From Phoronis australis (lineage: Eukaryota; Phoronida; Phoronidae): a stretch of 64,000 nt of DNA. The notes below the pieces were generated by a model. It was not told the DNA's origin and ran no database searches. It was given only the letters and a program-made list of their open reading frames with translations. The position numbers and the translations under genes are program-made. Of this stretch, positions 22,430 through 33,620 are shown one piece after another (within the stretch, counting starts at the first letter, position 1; every line of letters starts with the position of its first letter). The stretch is from contig NMRA01000002.1 in the NCBI GenBank assembly GCA_002633005.1, positions 827,278-891,277 on the forward strand. Reading direction: 5' to 3'.

Positions 22430-25400
22430 CCTGTAGTTTAAGGCGGCAAGACAAACAACGCTGACAACCAACTTTGAGGAAATTTGGCAACATTTTATTT
22501 TGGCCAGGGCTTCATGTAATTAATCAATAATTCATATCTGCAGCATTCCACCTTTTCACGGGGGTTCACATTTTAGTGTCAACCATTTTTTCGTGTACTG
22601 GATACACAAGCATCATGCAACAATTAGAAGTGGATTGGTTTTGTCGATCCAAACTCTATGGCTAGCTCTGCAAGCCCCGACGAATTAGACTGACGTGCCT
22701 TATTAATTACCCCAACTAGCCGCAATCAGAGAAACACCAATCCCCTAAGACAGGATGTTAGATCGAGCAACCGGATGAATTATTAATTCCCTGATCTGCC
22801 GACAAATATATATACAGGTGATAATGGGAATTGTGTCTATTCCAGAGTGGTAGTGTTGCTCGGAGACGCAGCATATCGCATTCAATCAACATCCTGGAAA
22901 GAATTGGTGCTCATAGATGTAGCTTACAGTACAGCAAATTTCTAACGTGTTAGGCCACTCGGCGACTGGGCTCCAGACTATGAAATTCACAATATTCACT
23001 TTGGCTCGTTCTTAAAGATCCCTGTCTACGATTGTTATACTGTCGCATACAAAATGCCGTGTACCCCAAATGTTAACTACCTTCACTTGATGCTATTTGA
23101 TAGAGCTGTTTGGTTGAATGGGGGCACCCATGATTTATCTTAGTGTATCGTATTATCGACACCTCAACCTGTGTCATAAACAAAATGCAGAGACTGACCA
23201 GCAATGTCACAATATCACGAGTCCACCGATTTGTCGCAGCGTAATCGAAGTACTCAAGGAGCCGCTGAACAGGTTCCACAGAAGTCAAATTTTCGAATGA
23301 ATAAGTTCTTTTGAAGAGAAGTATTTGCGAGCAAGTACATGTATATTCGATGACGTGTTGTTTCTGCAGATAATTGTATTTACTTGATGGCAATTTCAGC
23401 TTGAGCACAAGGTTAGTGTTTGTCGTGCAATTCGACTGACTTTGCATGGCACTTGATTCTACTGAAGAGTTTGCACTACAGTAGGAGTGTTCACTGATGA
23501 AATCACTGCTATCGCTACTATTAGCGCCGCCAAGTATCGAAAAAGCAATAGTGAAGTACTAAGCGAGGGAACAATGGGGGAAGTGCGCCTTCAGCAGCTC
23601 AGTAAATTGCACAAATTCATCCACGAAAACACCAGAACTGCCATTCTAACGTTATGTAAGCATCCAGAAAGGCCAAGATTGTTACTCAATAATACGATAA
23701 ACTGTTTCTCATTTTGTGTGTCAAAATATGAACAAAAATCACTCGAACGATCGCAAGGATGTTATTAGAAAAACATACCCATCGCCATGGGTCAATGTGA
23801 CCGGTGACGGCCAAAGTCAAAGTCACAGGGCCTCAAATCTAAGTTCTATGAGTCAATTTAGCCTGAGAATCTGTGGTTGTAGGTGAAAAAATCGACCCAA
23901 TTTTAATGTGCCAGTCGGCTCAAGGTAAGCAACACCAGCTTGAGTGCGTCAATGAAAACTTGTATTCGCCAATGCCGGGCGCTGCCTTATACAAAATTAT
24001 CCCTGGATCGACACTGGTACTGACATAACCGCAGGGGCATGGCCACCGGTTACAAAAGAGTCCTTAGGGACATGCACAAAACGACGGCCCAAAAAATTTC
24101 GTATCATCTGAGCACGTTTGTCAATGGTCAGGGGATATAACGACCAAAATTTGTGGCAGTGGGAGTGACTCAACACCCATGTGGCATCCTTGGTTTTTCA
24201 TTCCTCACATCACACACCTGGGAAGGGTTAACGCCCATTTGGCGTCCACCTGGTTTTTACCTGTTTTGCACTTCTCCCATGTACCCCCTTTCCACTGGCA
24301 CCTGAGGGCAACTGCTCCAGGAAACCTCCAGGAGTAATCACTAAATTTGTATAATCCGTGGAGGATATGAACTAAGTTCGATAACTTGCCTTTGCAAGTA
24401 TGGACGAAATGGTTTTTGAAGGAAGCTTTAAGAGAATAGGGAACTGCAAAAGTCTTACTGTATAGTACACTATATTATTGACTAAAGCACACATTTTCAT
24501 TCGTATTTGAATGTAAATGTACGCATTTTATCCATTTTTAATCAGACTGTAATAAACTACCGCCACCAAGTTAGTTTTACTTATTCGCCGCCTGAGGCTC
24601 TAGTTATTCGACCGATAACCATTGCGGCGAATGGCAAGATGGCGGAGTTGGACATCCCATTGTACCTTTCAACACTGTTGATTGGTGGGTTTACGCAGAC
24701 TGGTTCTGCTGACTGATTCTTCTGTCTCTTCATAAAACTTATCATAAGGGCACATCTTTTTGCAATGAAACCGGGGGTCATTTTCGACACGTGTTTTGAA
24801 TTCATAAAAAACATGCAACACCATGCCTCACTCTTATGACGTTTTGATTTGGATGGTTTTAGCGAGATCACACATGCATGAAAAAGTCGCGTCGAAGCGC
24901 GTAATAACTTTGTTTCAAATAGTCCCTCTACTTTCTATCTCAAGTTAATGTGAGCTGTACCCTGTACACAGGGTATACACCAAGTAGATTTGCGAGCTCT
25001 GTTTGACCACAATGTCTGGCGTACAGCGGAAATTGGAAATGGTTCAGCTTTTACCATTGATTGTAATGAGGGGGATTTCCGGTGGGACAATTATACAGTT
25101 GTCGATCAGCTGTAAAGTTTTATATATAGGCCAATCATAAAATTTTGTGGATATGCCAAGCGGAATTGAATGCTTCCTTCAACATCAGAGCAGTAGTTTG
25201 TGTCTGATGTTGTTACGCCAGTCTCTTAATTGCCTTTAGGTCCTCCATAAAATGGGTAACCTGCGCATTTTAGCAGACTTCCTTTCACATTTTATTCGCT
25301 TTAACTTTGATAACGGTTATGTAAATCTTGAACCTGCGTGGAAATATAGAGGTGGCATGCAGACCAGACATATGTTTGCGATTTAACCTTAATTAGGCGA

Positions 25401-25718
25401 CAACCTGCATTTCAAAAGACGCAAAGTGTATCTGTGTTCAGATTATGTCCACTTGGGGCTTTGTCCAGGCGTGGCTTTCCGATATTCCCTACTTTTTAAT
25501 ACCAGAAGTTTCGATCCCAATCGTTTTATAATTTACCTTGTCACTACATACCCTGCAGAAAAGCACTTCTAACACATGAACTTGAAGTACTTGGAATTCG
25601 AGTTGATATACTTGTATCTATATAGTAAAGTGATTTTTGATGGTTAGTCGATGGGGTTGATTAGACCTCTGAGGAACAACGGCGTCAGGTTTTAGGTAAT
25701 CAATAAAACGACCAATCG
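22430..25718. other. Mostly spacer with two weak promoter-like spots
   Basis: TATATATACAGG at about 22807 is followed roughly 30 bases later by a GC-richer stretch, a layout like a TATA promoter. No frame of substance follows. A second spot at 24560-24720 is described separately. The rest shows no supported gene. Confidence 0.4.
24639..24716 (+). CDS. Possible first coding exon (weak)
   Basis: The frame starts MAELDIPLYLSTLLIGG and runs 25 codons. Its ATG lies in GGCAAGATGGCGGAG, both a good initiation context and a YY1-type core found at animal transcription starts. The 60 bases upstream are locally GC-rich with CCGCC words. A possible splice donor G|GTGGGT lies at 24685, which would make the exon 24639-24684. 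I do not recognise the peptide and found no matching downstream exon. A 96-codon frame overlaps on the minus strand. The call rests on start-site context only. Confidence 0.25.
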   Translation: MAELDIPLYLSTLLIGGFTQTGSAD

Positions 25719-25977
25719 CATGCGCGCATCCGGGGGGGAAGGGGGAGGGGCACTCGAACGAGCCTTCCTATTTGGCGAAGTGGCCAAAAAGGTCTGTCTA
25801 GAAGAAACAAAATCTCAGAAAGCATGTAAAAAAACGAGACAAAGGTCCACCAAAAAGGCAGGAACTACCAAAATTCGGCGAAATGACAATTTATACCTCT
25901 TAACGTACTCCGTGAATCTCAGCAAAAGGTGCGCATTCTCAAAAATTCGACCATTTTTTGGCCTGAGTGCGTGCATG
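25719..25977 (+). mobile_element. MITE family CATGCGCGCACCC, copy B
   Basis: Left terminus CATGCGCGCATCC, right terminus GAGTGCGTGCATG. Interior matches the family: GCACTCGAACGAGCC, TTTGGCGAAGTGGCC, AAACGAGACAAAGGTCCACC, AATTCGGCGAAATG, CTCAAAAATTCGACC. CAATC occurs at both flanks, a possible target duplication. Confidence 0.8.
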
Positions 25978-26298
25978 CAATCAGATGTGTTTTGCCGAGA
26001 ATGCAACGTTTCCTGAACGCAATGACGGTGGAGAACATTTAACGGACAGCATGCGCACACGTGACTCCACTTTTCCGTGTTGGCAAAATGCACATGTTGT
26101 TAGACTTGACGCAACTCAATTCGACTTAGAATGACAAGATTGCGCATCAGTTGATTTTGCTACAAGTCTGCGAGCTCAGCCAGGATAGTTCACAAGCATA
26201 CGGACATTTGGGCACATGACGTGGTTCGTGAAGTTAACTGATAACCGATTTCGAAACGCTTCATGAGAAATCAACGCTGATAAAAGCAGACGACAAAT

Positions 26299-26499
26299 AT
26301 GCTTCACTCCATTCTCGTACACGCGCACATTTTTGGCGCACTGCTGTTAATAGTTTTCTGTCTTATGCACAATATGTCACATACACTGTACCTGGGGATA
26401 GCCAATACTCAGCTCTATGAATTGAACATAAATCCAAGTAAGAATGGCAGAAAAATACCTGCTGAGTGTGTTGGTACAAACCACATTGAATTCCCTTGA
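26299..26499 (+). CDS. Possible secreted-peptide first exon (weak)
   Basis: A 66-codon frame with A at -3 of the ATG. Residues 1-22 (MLHSILVHAHIFGALLLIVF and on) form a short polar start and a hydrophobic stretch, like a signal peptide or membrane anchor. Within the frame, CCAA|GTAAGAAT at about 26437 is a strong splice-donor match, which would end the exon after roughly 46 residues. No homologous family is recognised, and no second exon was identified. Hydrophobic short frames arise by chance in AT-rich DNA, so confidence stays low. Confidence 0.22.
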   Translation: MLHSILVHAHIFGALLLIVFCLMHNMSHTLYLGIANTQLYELNINPSKNGRKIPAECVGTNHIEFP

Positions 26500-26698
26500 C
26501 ATATTTAGGAAACCGTGAACGGTCTTACCGGTTATATTTCGCATCTTTTTATCTTCCTTTCTGCCCTCTTGTAATCTCATATTTTGACCTCAAGACGTCA
26601 TATTATAATAAATAGTGACCCGAACGCCAGCCAATGGGGCAAGTAAATGCTTCTGTTCACAAATTTGCAAATAGCGGAGTGACAAGCGAATAGTAAAA

Positions 26699-26932
26699 CA
26701 TGCGCGAACCCAGCCTAAAATATAGGGGGGGGGCTCGAATTCTTGACAATGAGGACCTTTAAATGACAAAAAACAGGGGGCTAGAAAAAAAAAACGGGGT
26801 ACCACGTTCAGGGCCATGAATTGTGCATTCGCGCCTATTAAGTGAACTTTTGACTCGTTTTTTCGGAATTTATGTTTCTCTGCCCACTTCGCCAAATGGG
26901 GGCTGGTTTGAGCCCCTCTGGGTGCGCGCATG
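26699..26932 (-). mobile_element. MITE family CATGCGCGCACCC, copy C
   Basis: Inverted relative to copy B, 0.72 kb away. Termini CATGCGCGAACCCAGCC and GGGTGCGCGCATG. Interior: G-run, GCTCGAATTCTTGACAATG, TGTGCATTCGCGCC, CTTTTGACTCG, CACTTCGCCAAATGGGGGC. TAAA lies at both flanks. Confidence 0.8.
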
Positions 26933-28860
26933 TAAATAGTCGACACCGCATACGACGAGTAGCCTACATCGTGACCCTGTTTGCTGGCCATTCAAAACAG
27001 GCTTTTGGTAAAGAGACTGCCAATACTTTCTATCTCACGCACTGTGCTCTACATATCGAAAAGACGTGTTTTCCACAATTTCTTGACGGGTGATATAATT
27101 ATGAAGGTACATGTAGGCATGGTCATAAAGACCTAATGTCCATTTCTCTCTTTCAGTCTCTGAACGTGCTCTCAATAAAAAGGATAGACTGTAAATATTG
27201 CGAATACATAGAATAACTGTAAAGTAATGTGGAAATAAGAGTTTATTTGTAGCGTGATTTTGTGAAAATGAACTCTTCTACCGGGACTCTTCTATGGCTT
27301 AGTAAACGAAAAAACTGAGCTAATTTTCAGTATCGCACTGGACGTGAATATTCACTTGCCACAATAGAATCAGTTCCAATATTGAGTAGTGGAGAGGTAA
27401 CCTGCGATTGAATTGAAGAAGTCAAAATTGGAAGGACCAGTTAGCACTGCTTTCTTTATCGTTTTTGACTTTGAAGTGTTAGACACCAACAGGTATTCAA
27501 TGTTTGCAAGGAAACTTGTATAGTACAATTTTTCAAAATTAATTTTTTTGTACTTTATACACAGTTAAGGGAAGGCAGTTTTAAGTGTTATAATTTTGCC
27601 TGCAGAAGAAAAACAATTAAAAAATAACATGAAATAAAACCACCAAATGAAACAAAATACCGCAAAATTCGAAATCAGAGAAAATGTGAGAGAAAGACTG
27701 AAATACTTAAATGACCATGTTGTGGTGATCCAGGAAAGAAATTACCACCTGGATATCTGTCTTTGCTATTTGTACCTGAACGACACACAGCTGCCCTTGT
27801 GTTAGAAAGCATTAACAGTGGACTGTTTGTTACTTTTGACCATAAAGCATCCATTTCTATGAATGTGTTTGTCAGAGAGAAATTTACACTTGTTACAACA
27901 GACTTTGTTTCCGAAACGACACCAAATTCAGTGAAAGACAGCACAGCACGCACAAAATAGACTTTTTCATTTTTTATTTTCCCAGTTCCAGTGAGGAAGT
28001 AACAGGGGTGTGGTATTCCCCTACCTTACTTCACAATCGTAAAGTGAAATTGACAACACAAATATACAGTGAAATTGATTTTTACAATGATTGACCAACA
28101 GGAAAAAACATAACAACATCACATAAAGTGCTGTATACATTTCTGGGAAAGGAATACGAAAACACCCTTTCCAAAGTAGAGTTTCTCAACCAATCTGGAT
28201 ATTGTTGAATTTTCTCTTGATCCATCTTACTTGATAATTCATATTGGAAATCCTACAGTTTGGGGCAAGTCTCGGGATTTTGACGAAACTTCGTAGAGGT
28301 TTTGCACATGTCATAAACCTAAGACTCGTGTAGGAGTCTATTCACGCGATCGAAATTCGACGTGTGTAGGGTAATATTTGATGTGCAATTCGAGTATGAA
28401 ATGTATGACAATGTTTTAACGTACGGACTCCCAACCCTGTTTAACGGTTGGCTTGCCATCCAACCTGAGGATTGGGCCTGAAACCTAGAAACATTCTTCA
28501 GACTGTATGTTATTGGGTATCGAATGCGTACTCCTAAACGATACCGCGTCGAGTTGCGCAAAAGGCTTTAACTAACCGGCATGCTGTAGAGCATTGTCAG
28601 CGATTCAGCGCTAAAAATACACTGCGACTTCAAAGCAGTATTAAGTGCACGTGATGCAATCTGGTGCCTGGCTGTTGCTCACTCAATGTGCGCGCCTTTT
28701 CTTTGCGTCTGTAATATTTTGATGAATGCATGTATATTAATATGTCTTCACATCGCTCAGTCAAATTTGCACCGAGAAAGTCTTATCAAAGGTACCCGAT
28801 ATATGTAGTCTATGGTCAAATCTATTCATAAACACATAGCATATCATAGCATTAGGTAGC
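26933..28860. other. Spacer, no gene recognised
   Basis: Open frames at 27675-27960 on both strands (92 and 65 codons) have no recognisable domain. The plus frame has a protein-like composition toward its end but no start or splice support. Confidence 0.5.
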
Positions 28861-28915
28861 CTTGGTGCAAAGCTTTATAAATATTTGTCTTGGTGCAAAG
28901 TAACCTTGGTGCAAA
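28861..28915 (+). repeat. Three copies of CTTGGTGCAAAG
   Basis: Exact 12-mers at 28861-28872, 28889-28900 and 28904-28915, immediately before a family A/B copy. The last GCAAAG is related to the hairpin word beside family A at 11.4 kb. Confidence 0.9.
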
Positions 28916-28923
28916 GATGTGTA

Positions 28924-29112
28924 CTAAATATTACCGCTTTGCGCCGATGTGGATAAAAAGGGCTGAATAAAATCTGACACAAAATAAGATTTATTAAAAA
29001 CTGGACTATTCCTTGAGTGAACAAAATTATTTACCGGTGTTGGAAAAATTGCTGCTAAAGTTGTGGAGCGATCTTTTACATCGGCTTTCGGTGCCATGAA
29101 GTATTGCGTCAC
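28924..29112 (-). CDS. ORF of repeat family A (likely transposon exon)
   Basis: A 62-codon frame beginning MTQYFMAPKADVKDR and ending with SAQSGNI. The middle segment IFPTPVNNFVHSRN recurs with changes at 11.4 kb (IFLTPVDNLFYSRN), 29.7 kb (VVPTPVTNSVFLKE) and 47.2 kb (IFPTPENNLVYSRK). The recurrence of the same reading frame suggests that the segment was once translated. The other copies contain stops or frameshifts, and flanking frames differ. I do not recognise the family. It is likely a fossil exon of a mobile element rather than a host gene. Confidence 0.35.
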   Translation of the reverse strand: MTQYFMAPKADVKDRSTTLAAIFPTPVNNFVHSRNSPVFNKSYFVSDFIQPFLSTSAQSGNI

Positions 29113-29484
29113 CTATTGACTAGTTTTTTTTCGCCTATTCTTCAATCAACTGTTGTTCTTTCACGAGGTTGCGTACACGCCACAACAAATTATCGGAACT
29201 GGTTTCACTTCGTTAGGAGTTTTTAGAACTGTCATAACAGCAAAACGAATTTCAGAGCAAATTTTGCTCGTGTGAAGGTTTCATCATCTCCCGAGAGATG
29301 TCGCAAAAGTGTAGGGAATGGCACGTGCGCGTTTTACGAGCGCACTGTTTTCTAAACGACGGCATACTTTTCTTTGTTACAAAAGGCGGAAAATACGCAA
29401 GAGAATCTCGTAATTAGATTGTTTTTCACTTAAACGGCTGTAATGGGCAAGGTGAGTGTCGGTTGACTCCCAGATTTGCATGCT
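28941..29484 (+). mobile_element. Composite repeat family A/B, most complete copy
   Basis: Block A (28941-29112) on its minus strand reads a 62-codon frame containing APKADVKDR and IFPTPVNNFVHSRN. Block B (29252-29484) carries the near-palindrome CATCTCCCGAGAGATG, then TGTCGCA, AAACGACGGCATAC, and ends AATGGGCAAGGTGAGTGTCG. The same order A then B occurs inverted at 46817-47285, so this is one mobile unit. CAAG|GTGAGT in block B is a consensus splice donor kept in all copies. Class unknown; no transposase or reverse transcriptase is visible. Confidence 0.65.
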
Positions 29485-30171
29485 CCCCTACTAGTCTTTA
29501 ACTCTACATGTTTGATACTAGTTTCACGGCGATGTGGCAAGCAGAACTACTCGGGCTGTGTGCGCTGAGAACACACAATGGTTCCTAACTGTATTTTGAC
29601 GATTATCTTCATACAGCTGGCAGGCTAGCTGCGCAATTAGTTTCGCCGATGTGGGTAAAAACTGGCCAAATGAAATCTGAAAAGTAACGTCATTCAAACA
29701 ACATTCTTCTTTGAGAAAAACTGAATTAGTTACGGGTGTTGGAACGACTGGCGTTCTTCCGGTATTTTTGCTGCTTTGTGGAGCAATCATACTGTATGTG
29801 TCAACTTTCGGCCAGGAACTATAGCGTAGCCTACTGGCCAGTTTCATTTTTCAATCAATTGCAAGTTTGCGTGCATGAAAAACGATCTAATAAATGTCAT
29901 AGTCTTGCATAATGCTCCGCCTTTTGTAACAAAGAAAAGTCTGTCGCCATTTTGAAATCAGTATTACAAAACGTTTGCGGTAGCGGGTATATTGCTGAGT
30001 AGATGAAGCAAACGAAATACGGACACGTCATAACTACACAAAGAGTGATGACGCATCATTTCAGCTCGCGTAATCAGCCATCTGCGAAATCCCTTTATTG
30101 ATAACACGATGTTAGAATTCTTATCTAACATAATAATATTGCACCTATATAAATAAAAAGGATGCACTGGG
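29252..30171 (+). repeat. N-joined tandem duplication 2, left copy
   Basis: Near-identical to 30173-31108. It includes block B of the A/B family, a second block A (29640-29850) and an inverted partial block B (about 29873-29972). It ends at a single N at 30172. Confidence 0.9.
29344..29972. repeat. Long inverted repeat inside family A/B
   Basis: 29344-29440 and 29873-29972 are inverted copies at roughly 75 percent identity. The best core is CGCCTTTTGTAACAAAGAAA on one side against its complement on the other. The arms are separated by about 430 bases that include a second block A. The same arrangement is repeated in the right allele (30265-30900). Confidence 0.7.
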
Positions 30172-30172
30172 N
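30172..30172. other. Single-N assembly join
   Basis: One undetermined base between the two copies of duplication 2. Confidence 0.95.
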
Positions 30173-31108
30173 TCAGAGCAAATTTTGCTCGTGTGAAGGT
30201 TTCATCATCTCCCGAGAGATGTCGCAAAAGTGTAGGAAATGGCACGCGCGCGTGTTACGAGCGCACTGTTTTCTAAACGACGGCATACTTTTCTTTGTTA
30301 CAAAAGGCGGAAAATTACGCAAGAGAATCTCGTAATTAGATTGTTTTTCTCTTAAACGGCTGTAATGGACAAGGTGAGTGTCGGTTGACTCCCAGATTTG
30401 CATGCTCCCCTACTAGTCTTTAGCTCTACATGTTTGATACTAGTTTCACGGCGAAGTGGCAAGCAGAACTACTCGGGCTGTGTGCGCTGAGAACACACAG
30501 TGGTTCCTAACTGTATTTTGACGATTGTCTTCATACAGCTGGCAGGCTAGCTGCGCAATTGTATACATAATATACAGTTTCGCCGATGTGGGTAAAAACT
30601 GGCCAAATGAAATCTGAAAAATAACGTCATTCAAACAACATTCTTCTTTGAGAAAAACTGAATTAGTTACGGGTGTTGGAACGACTGGCGTTCTTCCAGT
30701 ATTTTTGCTGCTTTGTGGAGCAATCATACTGTATGTGTCAACTTTCGGCCAGGAACTATAGCGTAGCCTACTGGCCAGTTTCATTTTTCAATCAATTGCA
30801 AGTTTGCGTGCATGAAAAACGATCTAATAAATGTCATAGTCTTGCATAATGCTCCGCCTTTTGTAACAAAGAAAAGTCTGTCGCCATTTTGAAATCAGTA
30901 TTACAAAACGTTTGCGGTAGCGGGTATATTGCTGAGTAGATGAAGCAAACGAAATACGGACACGTCATAACTACACAAAGAGTGATGACGCATCATTTCA
31001 GCTCGCGTAATCAGCCATCTGCGAAATCCCTTTATTGATAACACGATGTTAGAATTCTTATCTAACATAATAATATTGCACCTATATAAATAAAAAGGAT
31101 GCACTGGG
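30173..31108 (+). repeat. N-joined tandem duplication 2, right copy
   Basis: It matches 29252-30171 with scattered substitutions and one 16-bp insertion (GTATACATAATATACA) near 30560. It leads into unique sequence at 31109. Confidence 0.9.
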
Positions 31109-32940
31109 CTTTATTAAATGATTTCCAAGAATACGAGTAATGCTAAGCTAATTAGGAAACCTTGTCAGTGTCAAACGGGTGAATTTTCCGTCGTTAATGC
31201 ATTGTTATTTTCCAGATTCATCCGCTGTCTGCCCACTACTCTTTTACCGGCGTTTCAGTTGAGCACAGCGGCTTGATTGCTTGACAGCTTGTGATCAGAG
31301 GGGTCTGTGTATTGTTACTTCATTTCAGGTTGCAATCTGGTTCTGCGTATGATTTCATTCCAGATTCCAGTGGTTTTAGCCTTTGGAAACATGCTTTAAG
31401 TGCAAATTGGGCCCATACATTGTTCTTTCATTTCAGGTTCCATTCTTTTTTAACCTGGAGTCTGGAACATCGAAAGGGTTCCATATTTCAAGTTCCAGTT
31501 TTATTCAAGTTTAACCAAAGTGGAAAGGTTAACTCCCGTAGTTAAACTTCACGCAAGCGAAACTTTGCTGAGAACAGTAAGATGTAAACGCAAAATTCAG
31601 TACTGCTAAAACCTCGGTGTGATGCGAAAGTTCAGTGCGAAGCTTCGGCGAAGTTATCGCTAGAGGTCGTGACCGTGATGTGCAGTCACGTGAGTCTCCC
31701 GCAAGTTTCCTAATGAGACAGCAACTTTAATCCGTCACGGCATGGCAACATGAAACCTGTTACCTTGAGTTGTATATCAGGTCCATTGGGCCAAATACTG
31801 CGTAATAATGCGTACGTAAAACATGATTTCCTATCACACATGTTACGTAATAATGTTGTCCGCCAGGGGCTCCTAGGTCATATCAATTGCGCTGATTCAT
31901 GTTATTATGTGTTTTATTTTTTTACAATGTGTTGGAAGACTTGGATTTAAAGCCATTTGTAATTTTATTACTTGCTGGCCAAATTTGATGTTTTTAAACC
32001 GAACTGTAGGTATTTTTTAAAAAGAAAGACAGGTTCACCCAACTATAATAAAAAAGTAGGAAGAAACAATATTTCAGCGATATGGTCTTGTAAGAATATT
32101 TTTGACGTGAGCCAACCAAACCCAACGTTATGCTCTATCAACATTCACAACTGACAATATAGGGCAAAGTTAAGATTTGCGCGAGATCAAAGCAATAGGC
32201 CGGTGGGTGGGTTTCTAAATTCGCCGCACCACTTCGCCAAGTGCACACTTTCATTGATTTCGGTTTAATTAACCAATAAAACTTAAAGTTGTCGTGACGT
32301 CACCAATAATTTATTGATTGCCGGGACATTGTAAACAGCATCGTGAAGATTGAAATTATGAACCAGGTACTAGGCATAGATCGATAGTGAGATAATGAGA
32401 CCACTGGGACCTAGAACCTGGAAATTTGTTAGCTGTTCTATGTTTCAGGTAGTGTCTCGCAACTCACAAGTTGTATGACATATCTGACATTTTCCTGTTA
32501 CAAGAAACCACGAAAATTTCCTACGAACACAAGTTTACAAATGCTGACGTTACTGGAACTTGAAATTAAATAACAATGCAAGTTCCTTTGAGGTTTCTCT
32601 GCACTCGCATGTCGTAAGGCAATTAAATATCAAGTATAAGCAGTTAAAATAGTTCAAGTTGCACCAGTCTTAATGTTGTGTCGGAAAATGATCATTGTTA
32701 CCTGGTTTGACATACTTATGGCGTTGCCACGAATTTTTGGCTTACGCTGCTCAGTTTTCTTCTTCCTCTCACGGCTAATTTTCTTGTTCTGCTCGATAGG
32801 TTTTCGTGTGCTCCCAGTCATTTATCACGTGCCTACGGAAAATGTGTGCATGTTGTTATTGTTTACTTCCGGGTGATCAAAGGTCTAAAGTTACAGGTCA
32901 TGCCTCTCAAGAAATGAGGTGCATGGAAAGTCAAAGGGGA
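31109..32940. other. Spacer, no gene recognised
   Basis: No frame above 84 codons. Contains isolated CACGTG/TCACGTGA words near 31690 and a GTGACGTCACCAAT motif near 32293, without a frame beside them. Confidence 0.55.
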
Positions 32941-33135
32941 AAAATCCAGCACACAAATGTTTTCTATTCAAGAATTAAATTGTCTGCAGGACCAAAAATG
33001 TACTCAAAATCAGAATTTATTGCGACTGGACCAATGTTTAACACGCCAAAACCGAAAATGTATCACGACAGGACCGAAAATTTATCAGGCCAGGACATAA
33101 AATTTATGCCAGAACATAAACTTTCATGCCACGAG
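32941..33135 (+). repeat. 22-bp repeat block, left copy
   Basis: Five or six imperfect units of the form GGACCGAAAATTTATCACGC follow one another after a unique lead-in (ACACAAATGTTTTCTATTCA and AGAATTAAAT). The whole block, lead-in included, is repeated inverted at 35783-36018. A 114-codon frame crosses it but is a by-product of the repeat. Confidence 0.8.
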
Positions 33136-33445
33136 ATCGCAAGCACGTGACCATGAACATGTGGACATCATTCGTTTGAAGCAAGAAGACCAAGAATGAT
33201 GCCGACCCGAGCCTAGTTTGTCCAAGTGTCTATTGACTTCTGTTGTAAAACGTGGAAGACAAATGTAGAAACATAACCTCATTGTCACGATAATGTGACT
33301 GTTATCGTAAATAGATTGTTGAACGCTTAGCCCTTGTGTAGGCCTACCTATAATACCGACGTCATCTCTTGGTGGTTACGAGCTAGCTTATGGATGACCA
33401 AGTCGTCTTCTGTGCCTGGTTGTAGGAAAAAACCGAAATAAGGAC

Positions 33446-33449
33446 TTAA
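33446..33449. repeat. TTAA target duplication, left
   Basis: TTAA directly precedes the left terminal inverted repeat, and a TTAA directly follows the right one at 35420-35423. Confidence 0.8.
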
Positions 33450-33531
33450 AGGAGAATGCCACCCGATATAATTAGTCTTTCTACCGTCTTTATCGGTCTA
33501 TATCCACATCACCTCGTATACGGTAGATCTT

Positions 33532-33554
33532 ACCTCGCCGAGAGGTGTCGCATA
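33532..33554 (+). promoter_or_regulatory. Subterminal stem motif shared with family B
   Basis: CCTCGCCGAGAGGTGTCGCA lies about 80 bases inside the left terminus: a CCTC/GAGG stem followed by TGTCGCA. Family B has ATCTCCCGAGAGATGTCGCA at 29286. A transposase-binding or promoter role is possible but unproven. Confidence 0.4.
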
Positions 33555-33584
33555 AACCTGTGAGGAAGGTGAGAAACGACGCAG

Positions 33585-33600
33585 TGACGTCAGTGGTTAT
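33585..33600 (+). promoter_or_regulatory. CRE-like TGACGTCA upstream of THAP frame
   Basis: CAGTGACGTCAGTGGTTA lies about 30 bases before the THAP ATG. TGACGTCA is the full cAMP-response element core. A similar TGACGTCATTGGTTAA lies near the right end at about 35287. It could drive the transposase transcript. Confidence 0.4.
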
Positions 33601-33620
33601 TCTGCAGAGTGAGTGCCGCT

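Noticed and set aside
22800-22990. TATA promoter followed by a start reading MKFTIFTLARS
   Set aside because: The TATATATA context is suggestive, but the frame stops after 11 codons and no donor precedes the stop.
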